Below are positions 23,945 to 33,035 of a stretch of DNA of 36,639 nucleotides, one piece after another. A program made the position numbers and the translations under genes. The DNA comes from JANJUB01 sp031386985. GTDB lineage: Bacteria; Armatimonadota; Fimbriimonadia; Fimbriimonadales; Fimbriimonadaceae. Numbering within the stretch: the stretch's first letter is position 1; every line of letters starts with the position of its first letter. A model generated the notes under the pieces. That model saw only the letters and a list, made by a program, of their open reading frames with translations. It made no database searches and was not told the origin of the DNA. The DNA lies in NCBI GenBank assembly GCA_031386985.1, contig JANNCV010000015.1:1-36639 (forward strand), read 5' to 3'.

Positions 23945-24553
23945 ATGGATACTGCCCCTTACGCCCGCGCCGACGCCCTTACGTTCACTCACAACAAATA
24001 CCTGCTCAAACGTGATCTGTTGACCCTATTTGGAGCAAAGCTTTACGTTTACGATACCGATCAGAATCTGATTCTTTTCGTCAAGCAGAAGGCTTTTCGA
24101 TTAAAGGAAGACATTCGAATCTATTCGGACCAAACGATGTCCAAGGAAATCATGTCAATCAAGGCCCGGCAAGTCATTGATTTCTCGGCGGCTTATGATG
24201 TCGTCGAAACCGCGACGGGGGCCAAACTCGGTGCGTTTAGGAGAAAAGGCTGGTCATCCATCTTGCGCGATAACTGGCAAATCTTGGATGCCTACGACGT
24301 CCAAATCGGCGAGATCACGGAAGACAACATGACCCTCGCCCTGGTTCGGCGCTTCCTCAGCAACCTCGTCCCTCAGGGCTACGATGCCAAGTTCGGGGCC
24401 GAAAAAACTGCCGATTACCAACAACGCTTCAACCCCTTCGCCTATAACCTCGATATTGATTTCTCGATGGATGTAAATAAGCGAATGGACAGAAGGGTCG
24501 GCCTTTGCGCCGCCATATTACTCGGGGCGGTTGAAGGGCGGCAAAGGGGCTAA
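23945..24553 (+). CDS. LURP-one-related (tubby C-terminal-like fold) protein
   Basis: Encodes 202 residues without signal peptide or membrane segment. The pattern KLYVYDTDQNLILFVKQKAFRLKEDIRIYSDQTMSKEIMSIKAR, then YDVVETATGAKLGAFRRKGW, matches the strand-repeat layout of LURP-one/phospholipid-scramblase-like proteins. Bacterial members are mostly of unknown function. There is no ribosome binding site before the ATG, while TAAAAT at 23931-23936 would place transcription start at or near it, so the mRNA may be leaderless. It converges on the eRF1-like gene with a 1-bp gap. Confidence 0.65.
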   Translation: MDTAPYARADALTFTHNKYLLKRDLLTLFGAKLYVYDTDQNLILFVKQKAFRLKEDIRIYSDQTMSKEIMSIKARQVIDFSAAYDVVETATGAKLGAFRRKGWSSILRDNWQILDAYDVQIGEITEDNMTLALVRRFLSNLVPQGYDAKFGAEKTADYQQRFNPFAYNLDIDFSMDVNKRMDRRVGLCAAILLGAVEGRQRG

Positions 24554-24554
24554 T

Positions 24555-24989
24555 TTAGGCCAGCTTCGAATAAAATTCCCGCGCCTTCGCGAGCAACTCG
24601 GCTTCCGTGAGGTGGCTCTTGTCAACGATGACCGTGCCCACGACCCGTGCCGCAATCGGCTTTCGGCGCTTTCCTAGCCATGCCACAAAGAGATCCATTG
24701 CGCTGCTTGACCCGGTTCCCGATCCAAAGATCAAGATCTTATCGGCCCCGGCCAAGCTCTTCACTACGTGCTCAAAATAAACATAGTAGTCGGGTTGACC
24801 GTTGTGATCCTTGTAGTCATGCGCGCTGTGCACATGGCTCGAAGAGCCATCAGAGTGCAGGTGGGTGACCTTTTCGGGCACCGTGCCCTTCCTCTCGGTC
24901 TTAAAAATCTGCGCTTGTTGGTGGTCAATAAGGAGAATGAAATGGGAATCTGTTTCCGTCGTGGTTGATATCAAAATAGGTGTACTCAA
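24555..24989 (-). CDS. eRF1-domain-like (bacterial release-factor-fold) protein
   Basis: Encodes 144 residues. FILLIDHQQAQIFKTE near the N-terminus, a His-rich middle (HSDGSSSHVHSAHDYKDHNG), then YYVYFEHVVKSLAGADKILIFGSGTGSSSAMDLFVAWL fit small bacterial proteins related to the third domain of eRF1/Dom34. These are often labelled translational machinery protein. The GPG-type turn before the last helix reads GSGTGSSS. The protein is cytosolic and its role uncertain; ribosome rescue is only a family-level suggestion. The assignment rests on pattern recognition. Confidence 0.5.
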   Translation of the reverse strand: MSTPILISTTTETDSHFILLIDHQQAQIFKTERKGTVPEKVTHLHSDGSSSHVHSAHDYKDHNGQPDYYVYFEHVVKSLAGADKILIFGSGTGSSSAMDLFVAWLGKRRKPIAARVVGTVIVDKSHLTEAELLAKAREFYSKLA

Positions 24990-25015
24990 GGGTGCTACTC
25001 CGATATCGAGCGTTT

Positions 25016-25086
25016 CGTTCCTTTTGCTTTAGAAACTCTGTGGCGAAACGTCGTGAGGCGTTTTGCCAGCGTGGCGAAAGGGAACG
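25016..25086 (+). other. nested hairpin element upstream of the propeller gene
   Basis: CGTTCC (25016-25021) pairs with GGAACG (25081-25086). Inside, GGCGAAACG (25042-25050) pairs with CGTTTTGCC (25059-25067), with one G-U on the plus strand. A small GCCA-GCG-TGGC hairpin overlaps its 3' arm. It lies between divergent genes, about 65 nt before the start at 25153. A possible -10 TAGAAT (25129-25134) lies downstream of it, so it may be upstream of the transcript. No known RNA family was recognised. Confidence 0.35.
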
Positions 25087-25152
25087 GAGCAGCCTGAACT
25101 TTTAGCAGGAAGTCCTAGATGAGCGTGCTAGAATAGAAGTGGAGTTCATGTA

Positions 25153-27204
25153 ATGTTCCGATTCCGGTTTCTTTTGAAACTTGCTCTCGCCCTGATGCCG
25201 GCGATAGCACCGGGCCAGTTGTTCAATGAGTTGTGGCGAATTGACGACTCCTTTCAGCGTAGCGATTACAGTGCCGCCGCTTTCATTAAAAACGACAGAA
25301 CTGTGTTTGTGCGATCAACGGCTGACCTTGAGGAGCCCTACACGCCGGGGCCGCAAAGCGTCGAGTGTGTAGATGCCTTCGGGAATAGCGTTTGGACTTA
25401 CCAAATGGCGGACCTGGGCTGGTCGACCAAGTCGGTCCTGACAACAAACGATGATCGCATTTACATCAACTTTGGCTACTGTATTCTGGCTCTGACTCAG
25501 GATGGAGAGTTCGTGTGGCGTTACGACCTTCCCGCGACGCTAGACATGCGTGCAATGCGCATTTTCGGGGACAAGCTGTTTATCGTGGGCACTGACTTTG
25601 CCACCCCAAATCAGCCGCAAGCAACCTACATGGCGCTGAACCGACAGGTTGGGACTCTGGATTATGTGCACGGCAATCCGGGATACATTGGTTACTACGA
25701 TGTGGACGAGCTAAAAGCAAGCGGTCCCAGCGCATTCTTTAAATTCACCCACCCAGAATATGGAGGCAGCATCATTATCAAGATCGAAGCGGCGACTGGT
25801 GATGCCCTCGGCTTCTATCTCGATCCTGGCAAGACAATCAACAGAATGACGGTGGACTCGCAGTCAATGCTATATGTTGGAATAAGGATGGCGAGTGGCT
25901 GGTCGCTTCGGAAAGTAGATTGCTCTGGTGCTGGCTCATACCCGCCAATTTATGACCGAACTCTCCCGCTACATCCTGGTCCGATCTGCTTGTCGAAGGG
26001 GTTCCTCTATACGATCTCGTATGAGGGAGCCGAGAGCTACGGCACGTTTTACAAAATCAACCCGGCGACGGGCGCGGATGTGCTCACCGCCGAAATGCTA
26101 TCCGAATACCAGTCGCCCATGGCGATTTCAGCTGACAAGTATGGCCGTCTGTACGTGCACTGGCAGTACGGACGCGCTAGTCAGGTCCGCAACACAATCG
26201 AATCAATTGACCCGACGGGAGGACGGCTGCACTATGCCACGCTGTCGGACTACTACACCTTCGGTTGGGAGCCGTATTCTTCGACCTCTTTTGCATTCAA
26301 CTCCAACGCGGAGCTGTTTGTCGCGTCGGGGCGATACAACGTAAGCGGCCACGCCGCTCGGCACATCCAATCCATGGAGCTCCAGCCTGACGCCTATTCC
26401 GTAAACGCAGGCGAAACCCTGACGACATCCGGCAACGGCGTAGCCGTCAATGATCGCTACGTCTACCTTCCGCTGAGTGTCGTAACCGTGGTAACCCCAC
26501 CGGCGCAGGGAGTCCTGACGATGCAGCCGAACGGGGAATTTTCCTACGTCGCCACGGGGGCGCCTCTGGGAACTCAGACATTCACCTACCGGATTACGCG
26601 CCAAACGTTTTCCGCGACGCAGTCGGTGACAATAACCGTTCTTCCCGGCCCATTTGCACTTAGCCTCAACAAATATTCTTTGGCCGGGCAGAACTCGACC
26701 ATCGGAACGGTCCGAGTGGCAACGGTAGGGGCGGCGCGGACGATGACCCTTAGGGATAACAGCTCGCTAGTATCAATGCCATTGGCCGTGACCATACCCG
26801 CAGGCCAGACTGCTGTGTCTTTCCGAGTACAGGTTCAGGCAGTAAACGCCCAAATCAATACAACGATCTTCGCATCCTTGGGCGGCCTAACTCGCTCCGT
26901 TCCGCTAAGACTGGTTCCGCTGACCCCGACGGCCCTGCTGTTCACTCCTTCAATTGTCGTTGGAGGGAACACGGTCTCGTGCCGTATAGTGATCAACGGC
27001 GTGGCTGGACCGGGCGGAAGAACAATATCGGTTTATGACGACAGTGCCTACTGTCACACTCCCGCTCAGGTAGTCGTCCCTGCGGGCGCGACCAGCGTCA
27101 CGTTCACCATCCAAACGACGCAACCGCCGACTGCGCTCTATGTCAAAGTTACGGCCTCGGTTTCGGCTGGAACCGCTGCGGCGACGATGAGGATCACCCC
27201 CTAA
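25153..27204 (+). CDS. secreted propeller plus cadherin-like repeat protein (paralogue)
   Basis: Encodes 683 residues. A signal peptide (FRFRFLLKLALALMPAIAPGQ) is followed by propeller-like blades (FGNSVWTYQMADLG, GEFVWRYDLPATL). A cadherin-like domain follows (YSVNAGETLTTSGNGVAVND, then PPAQGVLTMQPNGEFSYV). Two or three Ig-like repeats of the form VVVPAGATSVTFTI end the protein. Layout and motifs match the minus-strand protein ending at 19388, so the two are paralogues. It is probably extracellular; its ligand is unknown. GGAG at 25141-25144 lies 8 nt before the ATG. Its stop codon shares bases with the stop of the convergent LolA-like gene. Confidence 0.8.
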   Translation: MFRFRFLLKLALALMPAIAPGQLFNELWRIDDSFQRSDYSAAAFIKNDRTVFVRSTADLEEPYTPGPQSVECVDAFGNSVWTYQMADLGWSTKSVLTTNDDRIYINFGYCILALTQDGEFVWRYDLPATLDMRAMRIFGDKLFIVGTDFATPNQPQATYMALNRQVGTLDYVHGNPGYIGYYDVDELKASGPSAFFKFTHPEYGGSIIIKIEAATGDALGFYLDPGKTINRMTVDSQSMLYVGIRMASGWSLRKVDCSGAGSYPPIYDRTLPLHPGPICLSKGFLYTISYEGAESYGTFYKINPATGADVLTAEMLSEYQSPMAISADKYGRLYVHWQYGRASQVRNTIESIDPTGGRLHYATLSDYYTFGWEPYSSTSFAFNSNAELFVASGRYNVSGHAARHIQSMELQPDAYSVNAGETLTTSGNGVAVNDRYVYLPLSVVTVVTPPAQGVLTMQPNGEFSYVATGAPLGTQTFTYRITRQTFSATQSVTITVLPGPFALSLNKYSLAGQNSTIGTVRVATVGAARTMTLRDNSSLVSMPLAVTIPAGQTAVSFRVQVQAVNAQINTTIFASLGGLTRSVPLRLVPLTPTALLFTPSIVVGGNTVSCRIVINGVAGPGGRTISVYDDSAYCHTPAQVVVPAGATSVTFTIQTTQPPTALYVKVTASVSAGTAAATMRITP

Positions 27205-27896
27205 ACTTTAAACAACGAATCCGGCAAGCCGGGGTTTATTGAAATCTGTTCGTATTCGGTGATCCCCGCCACTTTGTCATCCACATTCTTCACCGTACAC
27301 CGCGTGGGGAACCAGATTCCATCTAGCTTTTTGGCGTTCTCATAGATGAACGTGGCGCGTTGGTGGCCCTCTTGGGCGAACCAGACTCTCTTGTTCACGA
27401 TTTTCTTGTCTTTATCCACCCAGATTCGGTAGCGGGTCGTGTCGTCGTACTTGGGGTTGTACGTCACATCAAACACATAATCCCCGCTCGCGCTATCGGT
27501 TCGGATGTACTTCGCCACGTAGAAATCTTTGAACAACGAGGGCGTGAGGATTCCGAAATCAAAGAGGGTTTGGCGTTTGCCAGGGGCTTTTTCTACGTTA
27601 TCGGTGTAGCTGAGCTTGCCCAGTTTGTAAACCTTTTTGCCGCCGTTAAGAACATACATCAGCTTCGTATCATCCACTTCCGATTCCATTCGAAGCATGA
27701 AGGGCTCCTTCACGTAGGCCGTGGTCTTGGTAAATCGGAATGATTGCCCAAAGTCATCGTTAATTTTTTTGAGTTCCTTCTGATCACCCTTGACGGCTCG
27801 GGCTACAAACTTGGCGTCGTTGAACCCATTTTGCACGATATCGTGCCAATCAATTGAACCTTGGGCCAGGGTTAGAGTTGTAATAAGTGCGATCAT
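27201..27896 (-). CDS. LolA-like outer-membrane lipoprotein-sorting family protein
   Basis: Encodes 231 residues. A short signal-like N-terminus (MIALITTLTLAQG) is followed by a beta-rich protein with YVKEPFMLRMESEVDDTKLMYVLNGGKKVYKLG, then YRIWVDKDKKIVNKRVWFAQEG and GIWFPTRCTVKNVDDKVAG. This is the pattern of LolA-like half-barrels (DUF1571/DUF4292-type). These periplasmic proteins may carry lipoproteins or other lipids. The signal peptide is unusually short, so the annotated ATG may not be exact. It converges on the propeller gene with overlapping stop codons. Confidence 0.6.
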   Translation of the reverse strand: MIALITTLTLAQGSIDWHDIVQNGFNDAKFVARAVKGDQKELKKINDDFGQSFRFTKTTAYVKEPFMLRMESEVDDTKLMYVLNGGKKVYKLGKLSYTDNVEKAPGKRQTLFDFGILTPSLFKDFYVAKYIRTDSASGDYVFDVTYNPKYDDTTRYRIWVDKDKKIVNKRVWFAQEGHQRATFIYENAKKLDGIWFPTRCTVKNVDDKVAGITEYEQISINPGLPDSLFKV

Positions 27897-28011
27897 TCTC
27901 GTGTTAATTGTCTCCGAATTGAGGAAAAGTGTTCCAAACTAGAGGAATTCGGCCCACTCCATCTACTAGAGACGAAGCAGACCGCTCCATCGTCGGATAC
28001 ACTCAGAACAA

Positions 28012-29046
28012 TTGACGTTTGATCCTCTGGCTCGTTTCCTGAATCAGAAGTCGGCTCGCTTCGAGCGGCGCGCTTTGTTGCGCCCGATGTCTTCAAGCCA
28101 GGTCGTGGATGCTTCGCTGCAGGTGTACCGCGCGCTCGGCGGCCGGATTCTCTTTCTCACCCTTATTCCGGCGCTATTCTCCACTGTCGCGATCTACTTC
28201 TTGCTGGATTATGTGATTCCGATGCTCGGTTCCACGAGCGACCCCACCAACGTGGAAACTCAGATCGGCGAGGCTGTATTTGTGGTGGCACTGGCCTTAT
28301 TCGTTGCCCTGCCTTTAATCATCTTTTCTGCTTCCTACGCGGGCGCGCTGGCCTGCAATCTCGTTTCCGATCATGTGAATGGCCTTGTGCCGAGCCCACA
28401 AGCAGCTCAAGACGTCGCCCTTCGCAATATCGGCCGCATCTTCTTGTTTGGAGTTCGGCAAGCCATTCTGGGCGCAGGAGGTTTGATCTTAGGAACCGTG
28501 CTATTGATTGCGGGCGCGATGGTTGATACTAGCTATCCTGATGCATCTGGGTGGATTGCTTTGTTGGCGATTCTGGCATTTGGGGCATGTTTCGTCGTGG
28601 CTCCTCTGGTTTTTTCTTTTGAATGTTTAACGATTCCGGTTATGATCATCGAGGGATCAAGCGTTCGAAAAGCGGCTTTGCGAAGTCGCCAACTCCTCAA
28701 ATCTGTGGGCCGAAATCCCTCGGGGATGCCCGCTGTGAGCAATCTCTTCGCAATGGTGATCGTACTGCTGCTGCTTCTCACTATCGGAATCGGGAGCGGC
28801 ATTGGCATTTTGGTTTCGATCGCGGATGTCGCCGCGTGGCTCGAAACTTCGCTCGGAGCCGACCTCTCGAACAAACTGCTACAGATTGTTCCAACATTCT
28901 TAGCGGTGTGGCTACTGGTTCCGGTTTGGTCGGTAACCTCAACTTTGATTTATTTCGAACGCAGAGTTCGGCTGGAGGGATACGATATTGAAGCACTTGC
29001 TCAAGATGTTTGGCGTTCTGATCGTAGTCATCGCTTCGAACTCTAA
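28012..29046 (+). CDS. polytopic membrane protein of the DUF4129/DUF4350 cluster
   Basis: Encodes 344 residues from the TTG at 28012. ALLRPMSSSQVVDASLQVYR just before the first membrane segment matches the common LRPxSxGEILDxxFxLYR opening of such proteins, so the upstream TTG is better than the internal ATG at 28087. About six hydrophobic segments follow, with EGSSVRKAALRSRQLLKSVG in a loop. This is the arrangement of glycerophosphodiesterase-type membrane domains and related transmembrane proteins. The function is unknown. It overlaps the DUF4129 gene by 59 nt. Confidence 0.7.
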   Translation: MTFDPLARFLNQKSARFERRALLRPMSSSQVVDASLQVYRALGGRILFLTLIPALFSTVAIYFLLDYVIPMLGSTSDPTNVETQIGEAVFVVALALFVALPLIIFSASYAGALACNLVSDHVNGLVPSPQAAQDVALRNIGRIFLFGVRQAILGAGGLILGTVLLIAGAMVDTSYPDASGWIALLAILAFGACFVVAPLVFSFECLTIPVMIIEGSSVRKAALRSRQLLKSVGRNPSGMPAVSNLFAMVIVLLLLLTIGIGSGIGILVSIADVAAWLETSLGADLSNKLLQIVPTFLAVWLLVPVWSVTSTLIYFERRVRLEGYDIEALAQDVWRSDRSHRFEL

Positions 29047-29764
29047 CGCCCAGCCGGTGGCCATTGAGGGGCGCTCCTCGCCCAAACTGACGCGGCTCCA
29101 AGAACAGCCGGTGCCGCCTGCTTCTATGCAGCAAGAGGCCGCCAAGATCAAATCCGATCCACGCTACAACGAGGCAAACGAAGGCAAAGCTCCCAACTGG
29201 GCGGCAAAGAGCTTTCAAAACCTGCTCAAGCTCATCAAACCGCCCAAAATGGATTCCTCCAATCCGAACATTAATCCAGACCTTGGCATGCTCAGCTTGG
29301 TTGTTCGCGTTCTGGGATGGACCGCGCTCGCGGCCCTCGTAATCGCATTCCTGTACTTTGTCATCCGCTACTTCAGTTGGAAGGCGACGCTCGCCAAGAG
29401 AGCCAAAGCTGTGCTGGACGAGGAGGAACCGGACCGAACCCTCGATGAATGGTTAGCCCTGGCCAACGATTTTGAATCAAGAGGGATGTACCGCGAAGCC
29501 GTTCGATGCCTCTATTTAGCCTGCCTCATGAAGTTTGACGAACGCGGAGTCGCATTCTTTGACCGCGGCCAAACGAACTGGGAGCACCTGCAACGAATCG
29601 AGGCAAGCTCCAAACTTCCGCTCGGACTATCTTTTCGCCAACCCACCCAAGATTTTGATAACATCTGGTACGGCTACCGCATCAACGGCGCATCGGATGT
29701 TTCAAAGTTTCGAGGCACTTATCATGAAGTGGTTGAAAACCTCAAGGTGGGAGCGGCAGCATGA
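28988..29764 (+). CDS. DUF4129 membrane protein
   Basis: Encodes 258 residues from the TTG at 28988, which yields a basic signal peptide (KHLLKMFGVLIVVIASNSNA); ATG 29006 is the alternative. An extracytoplasmic segment of about 75 residues precedes one membrane helix (ALAALVIAFLYFVIRYF). The cytosolic DUF4129 domain reads LDEWLALANDFESRGMYREAV and then DRGQTNWEHL, a TPR-like fold with the conserved T-N-x-E. DUF4129 occurs at the C-terminus of some transglutaminase-like proteins and in clusters with DUF4350, MoxR and DUF58 genes; the last two are not present here. It overlaps the next gene by ATGA. Confidence 0.8.
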   Translation: MKHLLKMFGVLIVVIASNSNAQPVAIEGRSSPKLTRLQEQPVPPASMQQEAAKIKSDPRYNEANEGKAPNWAAKSFQNLLKLIKPPKMDSSNPNINPDLGMLSLVVRVLGWTALAALVIAFLYFVIRYFSWKATLAKRAKAVLDEEEPDRTLDEWLALANDFESRGMYREAVRCLYLACLMKFDERGVAFFDRGQTNWEHLQRIEASSKLPLGLSFRQPTQDFDNIWYGYRINGASDVSKFRGTYHEVVENLKVGAAA

Positions 29765-30864
29765 AAAACGCTCTTCGCGTTAGCCTGGCGCTGGTGGGAA
29801 TGATCATCCTTTCCGTGTTCTTACTTACCCTTGGTCGCATTGACAAAGAAAGCCACCCGTCCGCGTCTTCCTTCGGCCCCAGTGGCACCTCCGCTCTGGC
29901 CCACCTTTTGCGAAATCAAGGGTATCAAGTTCGAACGGACAACCGTGTTCGGCCCATTTTGCGACCCGATGAAACCGCCATTCTAATCTATCTCGATAAG
30001 GCTAACGGCGAAGAAACTGAAGCTCTCAATAACCACATCGAAGGTTTCTTGAAGGCCGGAGGAAGTGCGCTACTTGCAGTTTTGATCACAAAATTCGAAG
30101 ATGGAAAGCCAAACGTTGAACCCACCGGAATTGGTCGAGTCCTTGGCGATGAGCTCACCATCTCTCAATCAAACGTCGCCGTCGAGGCCATTCCCGCTTG
30201 GAAAGGGCAATCCAAAGAGGGCTGGTACTCCGAAACGGAGATGCCCATCACCTCAAACTGGACCCATGGGACCGGAGTAAGCGTTGTTGCAAGTGACGCC
30301 TTGTTCTTGACGAACCGGTATTTGGATGAGCACGACAATGCAAGGTTCGCCCTGAGTTTGATTGATTCCGTTGCGCCCGCAAAGAAGGTCGTATTCCTTC
30401 CCGCCGCTTACGGTGCGGGAGTTGACGACGGGGTGCTCGCCGCTATCGCTCCGGTGGCACGATTCATTTGGTTGCAAGTGCTCTTGCTTGCCCTGGTTGT
30501 AGCGATTACAGTTGGCAAGCGATTCGGATTGCCCGTTCTGGATAGCTCACTTCAAACCGGTCAACGGCAGTTGGTTGATGCCATTAGCTTTCTCATGCGG
30601 CGGTCCGACGCCAAGCCGTTTGTTGCCGCCACCCTCTTAAAGTCAGCGGATCGGCGCATCCGCAAGATATTAAAACTGCCAGCAGATGCTCCCGCCGAGC
30701 AACGCGACCGTGAACTTCCCGAAGGGCTCTTGAAAGCCCTTTATTTGGTTCAAAGGGCGGGTGAACTGCGGGCTCCGGATGACAACTTCTTGACGGCGAC
30801 GCAGGCACTTGAACGCGAGCTGGAGGAATTCTCCCGATCTCTAAGCATCGTTCGAAATTTTTAG
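29761..30864 (+). CDS. DUF4350 membrane protein
   Basis: Encodes 367 residues. An N-terminal membrane helix (LALVGMIILSVFLLTLG) is followed by SASSFGPSGTSALAHLLRNQGYQV, the DUF4350 signature. An extracytoplasmic Rossmann-like domain follows. A second helix (FIWLQVLLLALVVAITVG) leads to a cytosolic helical tail of about 120 residues. It is coupled by ATGA to the DUF4129 gene. Such pairs are commonly linked to MoxR-type ATPases, which are not in this window. The biochemical role is unknown. Confidence 0.8.
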   Translation: MKNALRVSLALVGMIILSVFLLTLGRIDKESHPSASSFGPSGTSALAHLLRNQGYQVRTDNRVRPILRPDETAILIYLDKANGEETEALNNHIEGFLKAGGSALLAVLITKFEDGKPNVEPTGIGRVLGDELTISQSNVAVEAIPAWKGQSKEGWYSETEMPITSNWTHGTGVSVVASDALFLTNRYLDEHDNARFALSLIDSVAPAKKVVFLPAAYGAGVDDGVLAAIAPVARFIWLQVLLLALVVAITVGKRFGLPVLDSSLQTGQRQLVDAISFLMRRSDAKPFVAATLLKSADRRIRKILKLPADAPAEQRDRELPEGLLKALYLVQRAGELRAPDDNFLTATQALERELEEFSRSLSIVRNF

Positions 30865-30906
30865 GCGTCGTTTTCGCCTTCTCGCTAGTCTAGATCAGCG
30901 GGAGAA

Positions 30907-31572
30907 ATGGAAAATTTAAAAACAGCAACTGAAGAACAGCTCTGGTGGGCCCTCGATCAGGCCCTGCAAGGGTGGTCGAAATCGCTTGAACTCGGAGGGC
31001 ATGAGCCCGAGGGTCACGGTTACCGCGTGGCCGAAATGACGATGACGCTTGCCAAGAAAATTGGCGTTCCCAGCTCAGAAATCGTCCATATGGTTCGCGG
31101 AGCCCTGCTCCACGATATTGGAAAACTCGCAATTCCAGATTCAATCTTGCTCAAACCCGGCCGATTAGATGAAGCCGAACGTGCGCTGATTGAGCAACAT
31201 CCTGTTTACGGAAAGCAACTTTTAGAGCCAATCGAGTTCTTGCGGCCCGCGATTGACATCCCTTATTGCCACCACGAACGGTGGGACGGCAAAGGCTACC
31301 CGCGCGGCCTTTCCGGTGAAGATATTCCTCTTCCCGCTCGGCTCTTTGCGATTGTGGACGTGTGGGACGTGCTCTCCTACGATCAACCCTATCGGGATGC
31401 GTGGCCCCAAGAGATGGTCTTAGATCACCTTGAAACATCCGCCGGTTCCCACTTCGATCCAGATTTGGTTCCCGAGTTTCTCATGATCGCCAGCACAGTG
31501 AATCCAAGCGAACGAGCGGTTGCGATGCAGGAACCCGCCAAGATCACATCCGTGCTTCGGGCTCTTGCATAA
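30907..31572 (+). CDS. stand-alone HD-GYP domain protein
   Basis: Encodes 221 residues with only the HD-GYP domain. His37, the HD pair (69-70) in LLHDIGK, HHERWDGKGYP (122-132) and D-x-x-D near 151-154 supply the expected metal ligands. The family hydrolyses cyclic di-GMP or related cyclic dinucleotides. The GYP motif is intact, so activity is plausible. No receiver or sensor domain is fused, and there is no signal peptide, so the protein is cytosolic. It lies 42 nt after the DUF4350 gene and may be co-transcribed. A weak hairpin (30863-30879) lies in the gap. Confidence 0.9.
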   Translation: MENLKTATEEQLWWALDQALQGWSKSLELGGHEPEGHGYRVAEMTMTLAKKIGVPSSEIVHMVRGALLHDIGKLAIPDSILLKPGRLDEAERALIEQHPVYGKQLLEPIEFLRPAIDIPYCHHERWDGKGYPRGLSGEDIPLPARLFAIVDVWDVLSYDQPYRDAWPQEMVLDHLETSAGSHFDPDLVPEFLMIASTVNPSERAVAMQEPAKITSVLRALA

Positions 31573-31650
31573 TTTTCTCGGAAATTAGCACAGAAGTTGC
31601 TTTACCGCTTTTATATTTAGTAAGCTTGGCTTTGGAGGCTTCACAAAGCA

Positions 31651-31890
31651 ATGTTTATCGTAATTTTGGCGATTATCTCGGCATTGGCGGGTTTAGGTTG
31701 TGTCATTTTCGTGCTCGTAGAAATGTTCCAGGACGAAATCTGGAAAGGATTTCTGGGATTGCTTTGCGGGTTCTACTGGCTGTACTATGCAGTCACCGAG
31801 TTTGATCACGATTGGAAGTGGGTGATAATCCTTGTAGGATTGGGCGGAAACGGAATTGCCGCTGGCCTCTTGAGGACCCTGCCAAGCTAA
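31651..31890 (+). CDS. small membrane protein
   Basis: Encodes 79 residues with three hydrophobic segments (about 2-24, 33-49 and 56-74). Between them lie EMFQDEIWKG and TEFDHDWKW. GGAGG at 31634-31638 precedes the ATG by 12 nt. I recognise no family. Its TAA shares two bases with the stop codon of the convergent pheA. Confidence 0.65.
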   Translation: MFIVILAIISALAGLGCVIFVLVEMFQDEIWKGFLGLLCGFYWLYYAVTEFDHDWKWVIILVGLGGNGIAAGLLRTLPS

Positions 31891-32954
31891 TCGGCGCTAG
31901 GATAGCTGCCCAGATTCACCGTCTCCAACGCTAGTTGCCCAAGCGCCTCAATCGCGGCGCTCACGTTGGCATCCTGCTTGTGACCGATGCAATCTACGAA
32001 GAACAGGTATTCGAATTGCGAACGTTGCGCGGGCCGGGATTCGATCATCTGAAGGTTGACTTCGTGCTTGTAAAGTGCGCCGAGCGCGTGATAGAGTTCA
32101 CCGGGTTGGTTGCGCAGGTTGAACATCAGCGAGGTCTTGTCGCGCCCAGTCTTCGCCGGTTCGTTGAAGCCGACAATGAGGAAGCGGGTGCGATTATTGG
32201 CATGATCTTGAATGTGCGGAACCAAGATTGGGATGCTGAGGATTTCAGCACCAAGGTCATTCGATATAGCGGCGGAACTTGGATGATTCAACGCCCGCTC
32301 GGCGGCCCGGGAAGTCGGCACAACCTCGATGATCTCGGCCTTGGGCAAATGATCCCGAAGCCACTTTCGGCATTGGGCCATGGGCTGGGGCCCGGCGAAA
32401 ACGGTCTCGACCTCATCCAGAGTCGAACAGTTGGACACTAGGTGATGCTTGATCGGCAAGACCAGTTCCGAACAGATTTTGACATTGGTTAGCGGGAAGG
32501 CATCTAAGGTTTCAGGCACCACTCCGCCCAGAGAGTTCTCAACTGGCACCACCCCATAATCCGCGTCGCCGCGCTCAATCGCCATGAAAACATCATAAAT
32601 CGAATCCGTCGGCACTAACTGGCTGCTCGACCCAAAGCATTGCGCCGCCGCCATGTTCGTAAACGTTCCGGGCGGCCCCCAATAAGCAACCTTTATCTGT
32701 TGCTCCAACGCTCTCGCCGCGCTGATCACCTCCCGATAAATCGCCCGGAGTTGCTGATTGAGGAGCGGGCCTTGGTTGTTGGCCTGAAGCAACGCAAAAA
32801 CCTGCCGCTCGCGCTCGGGGGAGAAAAACGGCTTCCCATCGCGCCCCTTCAGCGAGCCGATATTTTGCGCCAAAGTAGCGCGCTGGTTCAAAAGCTCCAC
32901 CATCTGGGCGTCGAGGGAGTCTATGGCTTGACGGATGGAATCGAGGTCATTCAC
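31887..32954 (-). CDS. pheA: bifunctional chorismate mutase / prephenate dehydratase
   Basis: Encodes 355 residues from a GTG start at 32954. Residues 1-85 form an AroQ-type chorismate mutase (LDSIRQAIDSLDAQMVELLNQRA). The prephenate dehydratase domain follows, with VAYWGPPGTFTNMAA, VVPVENSLGGVV and the catalytic TRF in NNRTRFLIVG. The C-terminal ACT domain has FNLRNQPGELYHALGAL and then MIESRP, the site for phenylalanine feedback. The enzyme converts chorismate to phenylpyruvate. The GTG overlaps the stop of a 70-codon upstream frame as GTGA. The upstream region has a long inverted repeat. Confidence 0.95.
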   Translation of the reverse strand: MNDLDSIRQAIDSLDAQMVELLNQRATLAQNIGSLKGRDGKPFFSPERERQVFALLQANNQGPLLNQQLRAIYREVISAARALEQQIKVAYWGPPGTFTNMAAAQCFGSSSQLVPTDSIYDVFMAIERGDADYGVVPVENSLGGVVPETLDAFPLTNVKICSELVLPIKHHLVSNCSTLDEVETVFAGPQPMAQCRKWLRDHLPKAEIIEVVPTSRAAERALNHPSSAAISNDLGAEILSIPILVPHIQDHANNRTRFLIVGFNEPAKTGRDKTSLMFNLRNQPGELYHALGALYKHEVNLQMIESRPAQRSQFEYLFFVDCIGHKQDANVSAAIEALGQLALETVNLGSYPSAD

Positions 32955-33035
32955 GTTGGAATGATCCTACCTGGGTGGGGGTGTTGGAGGGCGGGAACGC
33001 GATGGAGATCGCCATGGAATCCCGGCATCTCGCCC

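Noticed and set aside
25016..25100. Signal recognition particle or tmRNA gene
   Set aside because: A GGAGCAGCC string recalls the SRP RNA core, but the conserved loop and asymmetric bulge are absent.
30863..30879. Terminator after the DUF4350 gene
   Set aside because: The stem has only five pairs and no U-tract; read-through to the HD-GYP gene is likely.
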